Assembly (NCBI RefSeq): GCF_046244385.1
Contig: NZ_CP176366.1
Coordinates: 372,001 to 436,000 of the forward strand
From: Methanospirillum stamsii
GTDB lineage: Archaea; Halobacteriota; Methanomicrobia; Methanomicrobiales; Methanospirillaceae
DNA length: 64,000 nucleotides
Direction of reading: 5' to 3'
In this document: positions 1-7,906 of the stretch, one piece after another
Numbering within the stretch: the stretch's first letter is position 1
Layout of the letters: the number at the start of each line of letters is the position of its first letter
Made by a program: the position numbers and the translations under genes
The notes under the pieces: model-generated
Seen by the model: only the letters and a program-made list of their open reading frames with translations
The model's database searches: none
What the model was told of the DNA's origin: nothing

Positions 1-466
1 TTAACGCATCTTCGTATTGTTCCAGCCTATTATACGCAAACCCGATGATGAGCCATGAATTTTCTTTTTTATCATCAGGTCCAGCCAATTCCAGGGAGCG
101 TTCAGCGGCTTTGATTGCCAGTTTATACTGTTCCGAATCTATATAGGCAGATGCTTTTCCCTGCCATGCACTGCTCTCATCAGGATTCAGTCTTATTGCG
201 GTATCAAAATCATTCATTGCTTCCTGAAGGCGGTCAAGGTGCTGTAGCGCAATACCCCGCCAGGTCCACACCTTCGCATTGTTGGGGTCAAGACGGAGTG
301 AATGGCTGTATGCATCGACTGCTTCAGTATAAAGACCATCTTTTGCAAACCGGTTTCCCTGTTCATTCCAGTCCTGTGCATTCCACCCCTCAGTCCCCAG
401 ACATCCGCAAAGAAAGAATAGAACCAATACAAACAGGGGAAGTAAAATAGCTGCTATAAACTTCAT
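1..466 (-). CDS. TPR lipoprotein, C-terminus beyond window edge
   Basis: The ATG at 466 opens a reading frame that stays open to base 1, giving about 155 residues before it leaves the window. The N-terminus has one lysine, a hydrophobic run and the lipobox-like LCGC at about residue 20, so the mature protein is probably a lipid-anchored surface protein. Tetratricopeptide repeats follow (Gly/Ala/Leu spacing with N-P turns, for example LDPNNAKVWTWRG and LNPDESSAWQGKA). TPRs are protein-binding scaffolds; no partner can be named. The next gene upstream (547-1302) is a similar TPR lipoprotein in the same direction, so the pair probably arose by duplication. Confidence 0.85.
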   Translation of the reverse strand, partial: MKFIAAILLPLFVLVLFFLCGCLGTEGWNAQDWNEQGNRFAKDGLYTEAVDAYSHSLRLDPNNAKVWTWRGIALQHLDRLQEAMNDFDTAIRLNPDESSAWQGKASAYIDSEQYKLAIKAAERSLELAGPDDKKENSWLIIGFAYNRLEQYEDAL

Positions 467-546
467 GAAAGTTACACGTTCCAGGTGCCTGAATGCACAA
501 TTCTTTTGTATTTGTTATCAGGACAGTATGAAATGTCTTCCTCTTC

Positions 547-1302
547 TCAGGGAATTATTGACACAGGGGTTTTCGGAATCTTGCGGGTGATATCTTCACC
601 TTGTTTCAGATATAGGAGATTCGCCTGATTTATTGCTATTTCCGCCTCATCGTTCTGACCAAGAACCCTTAAAACCGAAGCTTTATTGATCCAGTTTTCT
701 GCATTATCAGAATTGAGTTTCAAAGCTTCATTAAATGAATACAACGCTTCAGTGTAATTCTTTTCCATGACATAGGCATAACCTCGTGAACTCCATGCAT
801 CCTCAAAGGATGGACTTATCATAATAATCTTATCGAAATGAGCAATTGCCAGATCATATTGTCCACGACTGCTCAGAGCCAGACCGCGATGATACCAGTA
901 TTCTGTATTTGCTTCATCAAGTTCAATTGCTTTGTAAAATGACCTGACTGCTTCATCGTAGTCACCCATCATGTAACTTGCACGCCCTTTCCAGTACCAT
1001 GCCTGATGATATCCTGAATTAATACGAATCGCAGCGGTAAAGGCATCTATTGCATCTTTGTAACGAACTAGTTCAAAAAGCGCAAGCCCCTTAAGAAAGA
1101 ATAATTCACTATCCGTTCCGGTTTTTAAAATCGCCTGATCATAGAGTGATACTGCCTGAGCATACCGACCTTCTTCAAAAGCGATTCTGGCCTGATCTTT
1201 AATCTGGGCAGTTTCGGTACACCCTGCCGAGATGCATATAATAAAAAAGAGGACTATTACAAGAAAAAAACCTGCATTTTTCGTATTTACATCCGGCCAC
1301 AT
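547..1302 (-). CDS. TPR-repeat lipoprotein
   Basis: This is a 251-residue protein. I chose the ATG at 1302; a longer frame opens with TTG at 1356 but would put 18 extra residues before the signal peptide. A strong hydrophobic segment ends in SAGC at about residue 28, a lipobox, so the protein is probably exported and lipid-anchored. About six TPR units fill the rest, each of 34 residues with motifs such as AWYWKGRASYMMGDYDEAV. The role is presumably a surface protein-protein scaffold. It is separated by about 80 bases from the similar TPR lipoprotein downstream. The exact function is unknown. Confidence 0.85.
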   Translation of the reverse strand: MWPDVNTKNAGFFLVIVLFFIICISAGCTETAQIKDQARIAFEEGRYAQAVSLYDQAILKTGTDSELFFLKGLALFELVRYKDAIDAFTAAIRINSGYHQAWYWKGRASYMMGDYDEAVRSFYKAIELDEANTEYWYHRGLALSSRGQYDLAIAHFDKIIMISPSFEDAWSSRGYAYVMEKNYTEALYSFNEALKLNSDNAENWINKASVLRVLGQNDEAEIAINQANLLYLKQGEDITRKIPKTPVSIIP

Positions 1303-1411
1303 ATTCCAGAAATCACCAATCAGATATAATGTTGCTTTTCCTTTATTATGAACCAACCGGATACCTGTAAAAAACAGGAAAAAAAGATGGCAAAAGCCAT
1401 TCAGAATTTAT

Positions 1412-1861
1412 TTACTCGTAGAGATATTTTTCATCAATCCGGGAATAAGAAACAAGTTCTTCCGGCCTGAAGTGAATTGCAATCTCCCGGTCAGCAGTTT
1501 CAACACAGTCGGACCCATGGATAACATTCATCCCTATTTCAAGGGCGAAATCTCCCCGGATCGTTCCCGGAACTGCACCGGCAGGGTTTGTTGCTCCAAT
1601 CATATCCCTGCTGATTTTCACGATGTCCTTTCCTTCCCAAACCATGAGGAAGCAGGGACCAGAAGTTATGTATGCTTTCAGACCAGGAAAGAATGGTTTC
1701 TGCACATGCTCTGCATAGTGCTCCATTACCCGTGATTCAGGAAGTTTTTCAAAACGTGAGGCGACCAACTTGAATCCTCTTCGTTCAAACCGGGTAACGA
1801 TTTCCCCGATAAGTCCGCGCTGGACACCATCTGGTTTTACCATCAAAAAGGTTCGTTCCAT
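1412..1861 (-). CDS. ndk: Nucleoside diphosphate kinase
   Basis: A 149-residue cytoplasmic enzyme that transfers the gamma-phosphate of ATP to nucleoside diphosphates. The N-terminus MERTFLMVKPDGVQRGLIGE is the family signature, and the active-site histidine is visible in NVIHGSDC near residue 115. Length is normal for archaeal Ndk. The start is the ATG at 1861, one base after the stop of rpl24e; the longer frame at 1876 would overlap that gene. It is the last gene of the L7Ae-S28e-L24e-Ndk cluster conserved in many euryarchaea, so it is probably cotranscribed with the ribosomal genes. Confidence 0.97.
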   Translation of the reverse strand: MERTFLMVKPDGVQRGLIGEIVTRFERRGFKLVASRFEKLPESRVMEHYAEHVQKPFFPGLKAYITSGPCFLMVWEGKDIVKISRDMIGATNPAGAVPGTIRGDFALEIGMNVIHGSDCVETADREIAIHFRPEELVSYSRIDEKYLYE

Positions 1862-1862
1862 C

Positions 1863-2054
1863 TTAAACCTTTCCAAGAGCTTTCCTGCCGGCAGTGGTCC
1901 ACCTTACACGACGTGGTATACGGCCAAGTTTATGGTTTTTCTGGCACTTGGTACTGCAGTAGAAGAATACCTGCCCATCCTTCTTAACATACATCTTCCC
2001 GGTCCCAGGTTCCATCTGCTCGCCACAGAATGAACAGACATGAGTATCAATCAT
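1863..2054 (-). CDS. rpl24e: 50S ribosomal protein L24e
   Basis: A 63-residue zinc-binding protein of the large ribosomal subunit. It carries CSFCGEQ near the N-terminus and CSTKCQK at about residues 33-39, the four-cysteine zinc site of the family, followed by a basic tail (GRIPRRVRW). Length is typical. It lies five bases downstream of rps28e and directly upstream of ndk, in the conserved archaeal order. Confidence 0.97.
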   Translation of the reverse strand: MIDTHVCSFCGEQMEPGTGKMYVKKDGQVFFYCSTKCQKNHKLGRIPRRVRWTTAGRKALGKV

Positions 2055-2059
2055 TGATT

Positions 2060-2266
2060 TTACCTCCGGGAAAGTTTCTTTGCTTCGCGTTCTGTCTCAA
2101 GGAGCATGAGGACATCACCTTCACGGATAGGTCCTACCGTGTTGCGGGTGATAATCCGCCCCTTGTTCGGGCCATCAAGGATACGGGCCTTGACCTGCAT
2201 GGCTTCTCCATGCATACCGGTTGACCCGATAACCTCAATTACTTCAGCGGGCGTTCCATCAGACAT
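2060..2266 (-). CDS. rps28e: 30S ribosomal protein S28e
   Basis: A small-subunit ribosomal protein of 68 residues with an OB-like fold. The sequence SDGTPAEVIEVIGSTGMHGE and the C-terminus REGDVLMLLETEREAKKL are characteristic of archaeal S28e. I chose the ATG at 2266, which matches the usual family start; a GTG at 2275 overlaps the rpl7ae stop as GTGA and is a possible alternative. It sits between rpl7ae and rpl24e and is surely part of the same transcript. Confidence 0.96.
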   Translation of the reverse strand: MSDGTPAEVIEVIGSTGMHGEAMQVKARILDGPNKGRIITRNTVGPIREGDVLMLLETEREAKKLSRR

Positions 2267-2271
2267 GATAT

Positions 2272-2640
2272 TCACTCAGCTTTGAGGGCTGCAATCTGGG
2301 CAGCAATATCGTCGATGATCTCTTTTGCTTTACCGGACTTTACGATAGCTGCAGCAGCTGAACCGACTTCAAGTCCACAGGCAGCGCCAATATCATTCTG
2401 CTTGTTAATGAAGAGATAGGGTATCTTCTTTTCATCACAGAGCGGTCCGAGATGCATGACAATCTCGGCTGGTTCAACGTCTCCACCAATAAGAACAAGC
2501 TGCGCAATACCGCGCTCGATTGCCTTGGTTGCTTCGTTTGATCCTTTTTTAATTTTACCGCTTTCGCGTGCTGCTTCTACAGCTTCAAGAGCCTTGTTCT
2601 GGATATCTTCAGAAACTTCAAAGGTAACGTAGTTTGCCAT
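2272..2640 (-). CDS. rpl7ae: 50S ribosomal protein L7Ae
   Basis: A 122-residue RNA-binding protein that recognises kink-turns. In archaea it serves in the ribosome, in box C/D and H/ACA ribonucleoproteins and in RNase P. The motif GSNEATKAIERGIAQLVLIG and the following DVEPAEIVMHLGPLC are diagnostic. A good ribosome binding site (GAGGTG) lies six bases before the ATG. It heads the operon with rps28e, rpl24e and ndk. Its leader contains a box C/D-like kink-turn abutting the ribosome binding site, which suggests that L7Ae regulates its own translation (inference). Confidence 0.97.
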   Translation of the reverse strand: MANYVTFEVSEDIQNKALEAVEAARESGKIKKGSNEATKAIERGIAQLVLIGGDVEPAEIVMHLGPLCDEKKIPYLFINKQNDIGAACGLEVGSAAAAIVKSGKAKEIIDDIAAQIAALKAE

Positions 2641-2653
2641 GAATTCACCTCAT

Positions 2654-2679
2654 TCAGGAGGGGCATGACCCTCCATCAT
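2654..2679 (-). promoter_or_regulatory. Kink-turn-like hairpin in rpl7ae leader
   Basis: Read on the minus strand, this stretch has ATGATG (box C-like), a perfect six-base-pair stem GGAGGG/CCCTCC with a six-base loop, and CTGA (box D). The tandem G.A pairs and U.U pair of a kink-turn can form between the two boxes, continuing directly into the stem. The ribosome binding site GAGGTG of rpl7ae begins two bases after box D. L7Ae binds kink-turns, so binding here would mask translation initiation. Base pairing of the outer stem is weak, which is the main reservation. Confidence 0.5.
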
Positions 2680-2704
2680 CACTCATCAGCAGATGACGAA
2701 TGTG

Positions 2705-2716
2705 CCATATATGTTA
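2705..2716 (-). promoter_or_regulatory. Probable TATA box of rpl7ae operon
   Basis: The minus strand reads ACATATATGG here, about 65-75 bases before the rpl7ae ATG. With the usual archaeal spacing of about 25 bases the transcript would start near 2682, giving a leader that contains the whole kink-turn-like hairpin. The assignment rests on AT content and position only. Confidence 0.4.
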
Positions 2717-2788
2717 CGATTGACATCAATTAAAGGTTCGCAAATCGGACCTTCTCAATCATCCTAACTATGGAGAAATTTACACCTA

Positions 2789-4882
2789 TTACAATGAATT
2801 GAGTTGATAAATAGTAACATCATGATTTTTGTACAATACATGGAAATCATCAGGGCATATTGAAACCGTATATTTTTTATTTTCTTCAGGACCGACATAG
2901 AGGAGACTGGCATTATATGATCTCATGAGTAGCGTGGTTTGCTCCGGGTTTTCATACATAGTGCGCACATCAGAACCCCTTTGTGAATACCAACCGTCAG
3001 GAGTATTTCCACGCCACATATACTCATGGAATTGCCATCCGATGATGGTTGGAATCCCGGTAAAAGATGATATCCGGGAGGTATATTGATAATCATCTCC
3101 TGCTGCTTCAACAATAATATGATTGCCCGGTAGAGAACGTAAAAAATTCACCGCTTCAGCATCACCCTGATTTGAACTGGAAAGCCAGGCAAGACCATCC
3201 AGAGTCGGGGTATGAGCCCCAGGAATAGTAGACACTACCATAGGGGGAACAACCAGACATAGACACAATAAAAGAACAATTCCATATTGAACCGCCCCCG
3301 CCCTCCATCGGTTACTATTCTCAATCATTTGATCCAGTTCTTTTCCAATCATGAGACCCGCTGATGTCCCACATAGAATCCAGGCGCCGATATAGAGTTT
3401 GAATACCGTATTCATCCGATAATAGGTTTCACCCATGTTATCAGCCAGATAAAAAATTTCACAGAAAAGGAGGATTACAAGGCCACCTGTTGCAAGAAAA
3501 TCAGCAGCACCATTTCTCCGAAGGAATAACAGGATGAGAAATAATACTGCAAATCCCGCAGATAAATAACCAACCACAAAAAAAGGGATCAGGACTAAAA
3601 TAACCCAAGGGACAGTTTTGATTAATGAACGGAATGAAAATAAAAATGCTAATAGGAACCAACTATGCACCATCAAAAATTCCATGATATGGGAGGGATT
3701 ATGGACAAAACCTATCCCTTCAATTCCCTGGGTACACATACTAAAAAGAAGGGGAGAGATTAATAGCAGACTTACAACCGGAACCAACAAAAGATAGATT
3801 ATTGCTGATGCTTCGGAAGACATCCATCCGCCTTTTTTACGGAACAACTCTTCCCTCACCTGGTTTATAATAAGCAGGGGCCTATACCTTATAGAATCCC
3901 AAGCATTTTCTCCAATAATCATGCAGAATCCAACAGCAAGGATCATGGGGGCCCAGATCAAAATATCCCAACTATTTACAGCAGGGATTATTGAGAGCCC
4001 AAGAGAGGTAAGGAGAATAATTACACCACGACCAGTCCTGGTAACCGACTTCCAGCAGGTTAAAGCAATCGTGACCATAAGAACCAGAAATGTCTGGGGA
4101 AGAATTCCTAAAACATGGGCGTGGACATCACCGAATAAAAAAGAAAAAAGAGGATATTCGTTGATAGTATTCAGAATAACCCTGCTACTGTCCCAAAGAA
4201 GAGTGAATGAAGCGGTTCCGGTCAACGCAAGGAATATGAAATATGGATTAACAATAAAAAATGCCAGTACCGGTAAGATCCGGACATGCTTTAAGACAAC
4301 ATTACCAGCACCGTATAGATTGAGTGCAGAAAGCGCAGCAATAGTTGGTAGGACCAGATTAAAAAGGAGATTGGAGGGTATTCCTGCAATAAAAGCAGGC
4401 ATGGCTACCATCCAGTGCCCAAAATAATAGTACACATTGAGTTCTCCCCCGGCAAACCAGGGGTCCAGGGGAGGAACCATGGGATTTCTAAGAATCGAGG
4501 CGAGAAATCCATGGTCCATGAATTTTTCTGCCCCATTAATATCAGGATTAAACATCCTTACAACAAGGAACGCCGCGAAAACCACTATGAAAAGCAGATA
4601 ATACCGCCATTCTTTTGGAATCTCAAGATAGAAATGTCCAAGTTTAAGAACCATCACTCCGATGTAAAGTAACATAACAGGGACTAATCCCATGAGTGGA
4701 GAAAAACCAAGATAAACAGAATACCACGAACCAAGAGAGAAAAGTATAAATCCCCCGGTCCCTGACACAGGAACAGCTACTTTAGGTAGAATCTTTTTTA
4801 TCCAAGGATACAGGGAGAGATGAATCGCAACAAGCACAACGAACCATGAAAGAACTGCAAAGACCTGATCCACTTCAATCAT
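2789..4882 (-). CDS. DUF2298 (YYY-type) multispanning membrane protein
   Basis: A 697-residue integral membrane protein with more than a dozen hydrophobic segments along most of its length. The extracytoplasmic-type motifs NVYYYFGHWMVAMPAFIAG and GDVHAHVLGILPQ, with the later YYRMNTVFKLY, identify the DUF2298 family (Chlor_Arch_YYY), which resembles oligosaccharyltransferases and Pmt-type glycosyltransferases. It is the last gene of a four-gene operon with a flippase-like protein, a family 2 glycosyltransferase and an FAD oxidoreductase, which points to lipid-linked sugar transfer or cell-surface glycosylation. The substrate is unknown. An Agl23-like relative at 10630-12165 is a known frequent companion family. 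Confidence 0.85.
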   Translation of the reverse strand: MIEVDQVFAVLSWFVVLVAIHLSLYPWIKKILPKVAVPVSGTGGFILFSLGSWYSVYLGFSPLMGLVPVMLLYIGVMVLKLGHFYLEIPKEWRYYLLFIVVFAAFLVVRMFNPDINGAEKFMDHGFLASILRNPMVPPLDPWFAGGELNVYYYFGHWMVAMPAFIAGIPSNLLFNLVLPTIAALSALNLYGAGNVVLKHVRILPVLAFFIVNPYFIFLALTGTASFTLLWDSSRVILNTINEYPLFSFLFGDVHAHVLGILPQTFLVLMVTIALTCWKSVTRTGRGVIILLTSLGLSIIPAVNSWDILIWAPMILAVGFCMIIGENAWDSIRYRPLLIINQVREELFRKKGGWMSSEASAIIYLLLVPVVSLLLISPLLFSMCTQGIEGIGFVHNPSHIMEFLMVHSWFLLAFLFSFRSLIKTVPWVILVLIPFFVVGYLSAGFAVLFLILLFLRRNGAADFLATGGLVILLFCEIFYLADNMGETYYRMNTVFKLYIGAWILCGTSAGLMIGKELDQMIENSNRWRAGAVQYGIVLLLCLCLVVPPMVVSTIPGAHTPTLDGLAWLSSSNQGDAEAVNFLRSLPGNHIIVEAAGDDYQYTSRISSFTGIPTIIGWQFHEYMWRGNTPDGWYSQRGSDVRTMYENPEQTTLLMRSYNASLLYVGPEENKKYTVSICPDDFHVLYKNHDVTIYQLNSL

Positions 4883-4885
4883 TAA

Positions 4886-5845
4886 TTAAGAATCCTCTTT
4901 GAGTCGTTTTCTGATACTGGCTGATAATTCAGGAATGACCCAGTCACCAAGATAAAAAACAGAGATCACTCCTCCTGCAAGGGTGATTCCATTTTTAACA
5001 AGGTGATCAATTACCGCAATTAATGTTGAGACTGCAGGGGCGGTTCCGGCAAGTTCAAAGATTACCGCAAGGGCAAATTCATAGGTCCCAATCCCACCGG
5101 GAGTGAGTGGAACTGCTTTTACCAGGTTTCCAGCAACAACAGCAAGTAAGACCACCATAAACGGGATATCCTGCCTGAACATCATAACCACACAATAACA
5201 GATGATTGTATCCAGAATCCAGATTCCAACAGAAGTTAAACCCAGGATAATTGCTGACCGGGGAGTAAGAGATGCGTTTCTCATCTCATCCAGCATATTC
5301 AGAATATATCGAAGGTATTTGTTTTCGGACTGAATCTTTCCGGTCAGCGTGAGGATTATAAAAAACAGGACACCCAGACACAAAGGCAGAACCAGAATCA
5401 TCAAAACCCAGGAAGGGGCATTCAAAACAAACAAAATTGCACATAATCCAAGCAGGGCTACAGATATTATATCAAATACACGTTCTACAACAATTGACGA
5501 GAGCCCCTGTGATATTGTTGCATCATAGTCATGCTTTAAAAGCACCACCCGGATCAGATCACCTAAACGGGCCGGAACTACAAGATTCACCGTTTGAGAG
5601 ATAAAAATACAGGCAACACCAAAGGCAACAGATATGAAAACCTGCATCCTTGATAGGATAGCCTGATACCTGCAACTCCTGATAAACCATGCAAACAGAC
5701 AGAAAAAAACTGCAGGAAATAAGTAAAGAGGCTGTACGTATGAGAGCGCTTCTGACAGGTCATCCCATACACGAACAACCATCACAATCAGAATGGCAGC
5801 TGCCAGGAGAACAGAAAAAACAATAGCCACCAGTTTACGATACAT
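4886..5845 (-). CDS. Flippase-like membrane protein (UPF0104 family)
   Basis: A 319-residue membrane protein with about eight hydrophobic segments. The stretches NLVVPARLGDLIRVVLLKHD and AVPLTPGGIGTYEFALAVIF are hallmarks of the UPF0104/LPG-synthase transmembrane family, which includes lysylphosphatidylglycerol synthase membrane domains and suspected lipid-carrier flippases. It lacks the soluble aminoacyl-transfer domain, so lysinylation is unlikely. The start overlaps the stop of the upstream glycosyltransferase by 11 bases, so the two are translationally coupled. A role in moving the lipid-linked product of that enzyme is inference. Confidence 0.85.
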   Translation of the reverse strand: MYRKLVAIVFSVLLAAAILIVMVVRVWDDLSEALSYVQPLYLFPAVFFCLFAWFIRSCRYQAILSRMQVFISVAFGVACIFISQTVNLVVPARLGDLIRVVLLKHDYDATISQGLSSIVVERVFDIISVALLGLCAILFVLNAPSWVLMILVLPLCLGVLFFIILTLTGKIQSENKYLRYILNMLDEMRNASLTPRSAIILGLTSVGIWILDTIICYCVVMMFRQDIPFMVVLLAVVAGNLVKAVPLTPGGIGTYEFALAVIFELAGTAPAVSTLIAVIDHLVKNGITLAGGVISVFYLGDWVIPELSASIRKRLKEDS

Positions 5846-6548
5846 GAATCTGCCACCACAGCCTTAAAATTGCTTTTCCCATCTTCCAGATATCACCCGA
5901 ACGCACGGTGGTTCCCTTACCTTCAGTCCATACAACAGGAATTTCCTTAATTTTAAGCCCGATCCATTGTGCACGGACAAGTATTTCAGTGTCCCAGAAC
6001 CAGTGAGTATCAACGATATCAGGAAGAAGCATTTTCAGGGAATGAGTTCTAAATGCCTTAAACCCGCACTGATGGTCAGAAATGCTGCTCCTCAGAATAC
6101 AGTGAACTAAGGTGTTATAACCCCTGCTTTTTATTTCCCGCCCATAACTCCGGATAATTTTGCTCTCTGAAAGAAGACGTGAACCAGTTGCAATATCATA
6201 CCCTCCGGAAATTGCACCAAGGAGGTCGGTTAGATGAGAGAGATCTGTTGCCAGGTCCACATCAAAATAACAAAAGATTTCCCCTTTTGCTATCGATACT
6301 GCATGGGTAAGAGCAGAACCCCTCCCCAGCCGTTGATTCCGGTGAAGATGAATTACAGCATCATAGGCCTTTGCATATTCTTCTGCAACTTCTGTTGAGC
6401 CATCCGTACTTGCATCCTCTGCAATAATGATCTCATAAGAAGTTGCAAGATCATCCATGATAGCCAACACTTTCGGTACCGTCCTACGAAGTGCAGAAAC
6501 ATCATTGTAAACCGGAATGACTATTGTTACAGGACTTTGAATTTTCAC
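5835..6548 (-). CDS. Family 2 glycosyltransferase (dolichyl-phosphate sugar synthase type)
   Basis: A 237-residue GT-A fold enzyme. VTIVIPVYNDVSALRRTVPK begins the nucleotide-binding half, EDASTDGSTE is the usual acidic site, and DVDLATDLSH holds the metal-binding DxD. It probably moves a sugar from a nucleotide to a polyprenyl phosphate, as in DPM1 and AglD-like proteins, although the C-terminal membrane helices of AglD are absent. I chose the GTG at 6548, which overlaps the upstream stop as GTGA and has GGAAGTG before it; the longer frame opens with TTG at 6575. It is coupled to the flippase-like gene downstream. Confidence 0.88.
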   Translation of the reverse strand: MKIQSPVTIVIPVYNDVSALRRTVPKVLAIMDDLATSYEIIIAEDASTDGSTEVAEEYAKAYDAVIHLHRNQRLGRGSALTHAVSIAKGEIFCYFDVDLATDLSHLTDLLGAISGGYDIATGSRLLSESKIIRSYGREIKSRGYNTLVHCILRSSISDHQCGFKAFRTHSLKMLLPDIVDTHWFWDTEILVRAQWIGLKIKEIPVVWTEGKGTTVRSGDIWKMGKAILRLWWQIHVS

Positions 6549-7786
6549 CTGTTCACTTCCGAAATACGAATACAATCAGATATCTCACCAGCCACACGTT
6601 CTCCTGCACGAACAGACCCTTCAATACTCCTTTCAGGATAATTCTCCCTTGAAAACATGCCGGCAAGATAAAGCCCGGGGACATGAACAGATTCCATCAG
6701 GGATTTGTACCCGGCAAGATAAAGTGGACCTGCATATGAATCAGTAGTAATGTCAGACCAGGATATTTCATCTTGTCTGACGGAAAATTTATCACAAAAA
6801 TCCTGTATCATCCGTTCTTGTAGGTCAGGAGAAGGTTTTCCGGAATAATAAGACGCAAGATAAACGATATGTTCACCATACCATGATTCAGGGGCAAGGC
6901 AGGTATGTCCAATTACTGCACCATATGGTGCTTCATCATAAAGATTGATCCAGTATATCCCCCGGGTGACCTGTCTTTTCAAACCCAGAGTCACACAAGC
7001 AGCTCCCTGATATGGAATTTCAGGAATTTCAATTCCGGCTTCCTTGAGAAGAGGTAATGCTATGGTTGACACAACATAGTCAAATGATTCTCCATTTACA
7101 AACCAGTGATTATTTTCTTGATAAATGTGAGTAACAGGAGTACCGGTAAAAAAAATACCACCTCTATTTATTATTTCATCGGATATTGAGGTAATAAAAC
7201 CAGCAAACCCACGGTTCAGATATCCAAGTCTCTCTCCACTCACTCCACGGTCAGAACGTATTGCAACTCTGCTTACCACCCAGGCTGCAGAAATTTTATT
7301 TGCATTCTGACCGAATTTGGATTTTAACAAAGGGAAAAAGAAAGAACGATAGATCTTTTCTCCAACTTTATCAATCAGGTATTTTTCTGCGCTTATCGTA
7401 TCAAGCATCGATGTGTCGACACACTTGATGTTTTTCATAAAAAGAGCCAGGCGTAATTTGTCATGAAAAGACAGAAGTGGATATCGTAATATTTCAAGCG
7501 GGGTGGTGAGAGAATAGATTACCCCATCCTGATACGTTCCCGTAGAACCCTTGAGCCAGAGAACATCCTGATAGAGACCTAATTCCTTTAAAAGCTCCAA
7601 AAAGGATTTATCTCCGGAGAAAAAATGGTGGTAAAACCTTTCAATAGAATAGTGCTCTTTGTGGTAGGATGCTAACAGACCTCCAATTTCATCTGACTTT
7701 TCGTAAATTGTCACATTATGCTCAACTGAAAGCCTGTACGCCGAAACAAGGCCAGTTAGCCCTCCTCCAATAATTGCGATCCGCAT
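6545..7786 (-). CDS. FAD-dependent NAD(P)-binding oxidoreductase (amine oxidase-like)
   Basis: A 413-residue flavoprotein. The N-terminus MRIAIIGGGLTGLVSAYRLS is a Rossmann dinucleotide-binding motif, followed by YEKSDEIGGLLAS, as in protoporphyrinogen oxidase, phytoene desaturase and UDP-galactopyranose mutase relatives. The C-terminal PGLYLAGMFSRENYPERSIE is the usual second FAD contact. I chose the ATG at 7786 because the Rossmann motif begins there; the longer frame at 7825 adds a non-conserved 13 residues. It heads the glycan operon, so oxidation or rearrangement of a sugar or polyprenyl substrate is plausible, but the substrate cannot be read from sequence. Confidence 0.85.
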   Translation of the reverse strand: MRIAIIGGGLTGLVSAYRLSVEHNVTIYEKSDEIGGLLASYHKEHYSIERFYHHFFSGDKSFLELLKELGLYQDVLWLKGSTGTYQDGVIYSLTTPLEILRYPLLSFHDKLRLALFMKNIKCVDTSMLDTISAEKYLIDKVGEKIYRSFFFPLLKSKFGQNANKISAAWVVSRVAIRSDRGVSGERLGYLNRGFAGFITSISDEIINRGGIFFTGTPVTHIYQENNHWFVNGESFDYVVSTIALPLLKEAGIEIPEIPYQGAACVTLGLKRQVTRGIYWINLYDEAPYGAVIGHTCLAPESWYGEHIVYLASYYSGKPSPDLQERMIQDFCDKFSVRQDEISWSDITTDSYAGPLYLAGYKSLMESVHVPGLYLAGMFSRENYPERSIEGSVRAGERVAGEISDCIRISEVNR

Positions 7787-7906
7787 ATTCTGTTTTAATC
7801 CCTTAGATATTCCCATCCTGCTCATTGAAGAAGCTTTTTGAATGTATAAAGGAAAGATGTACCAAATATTAACATTCCCGATATTTCATAAAACTGGTGT
7901 ACCTCC

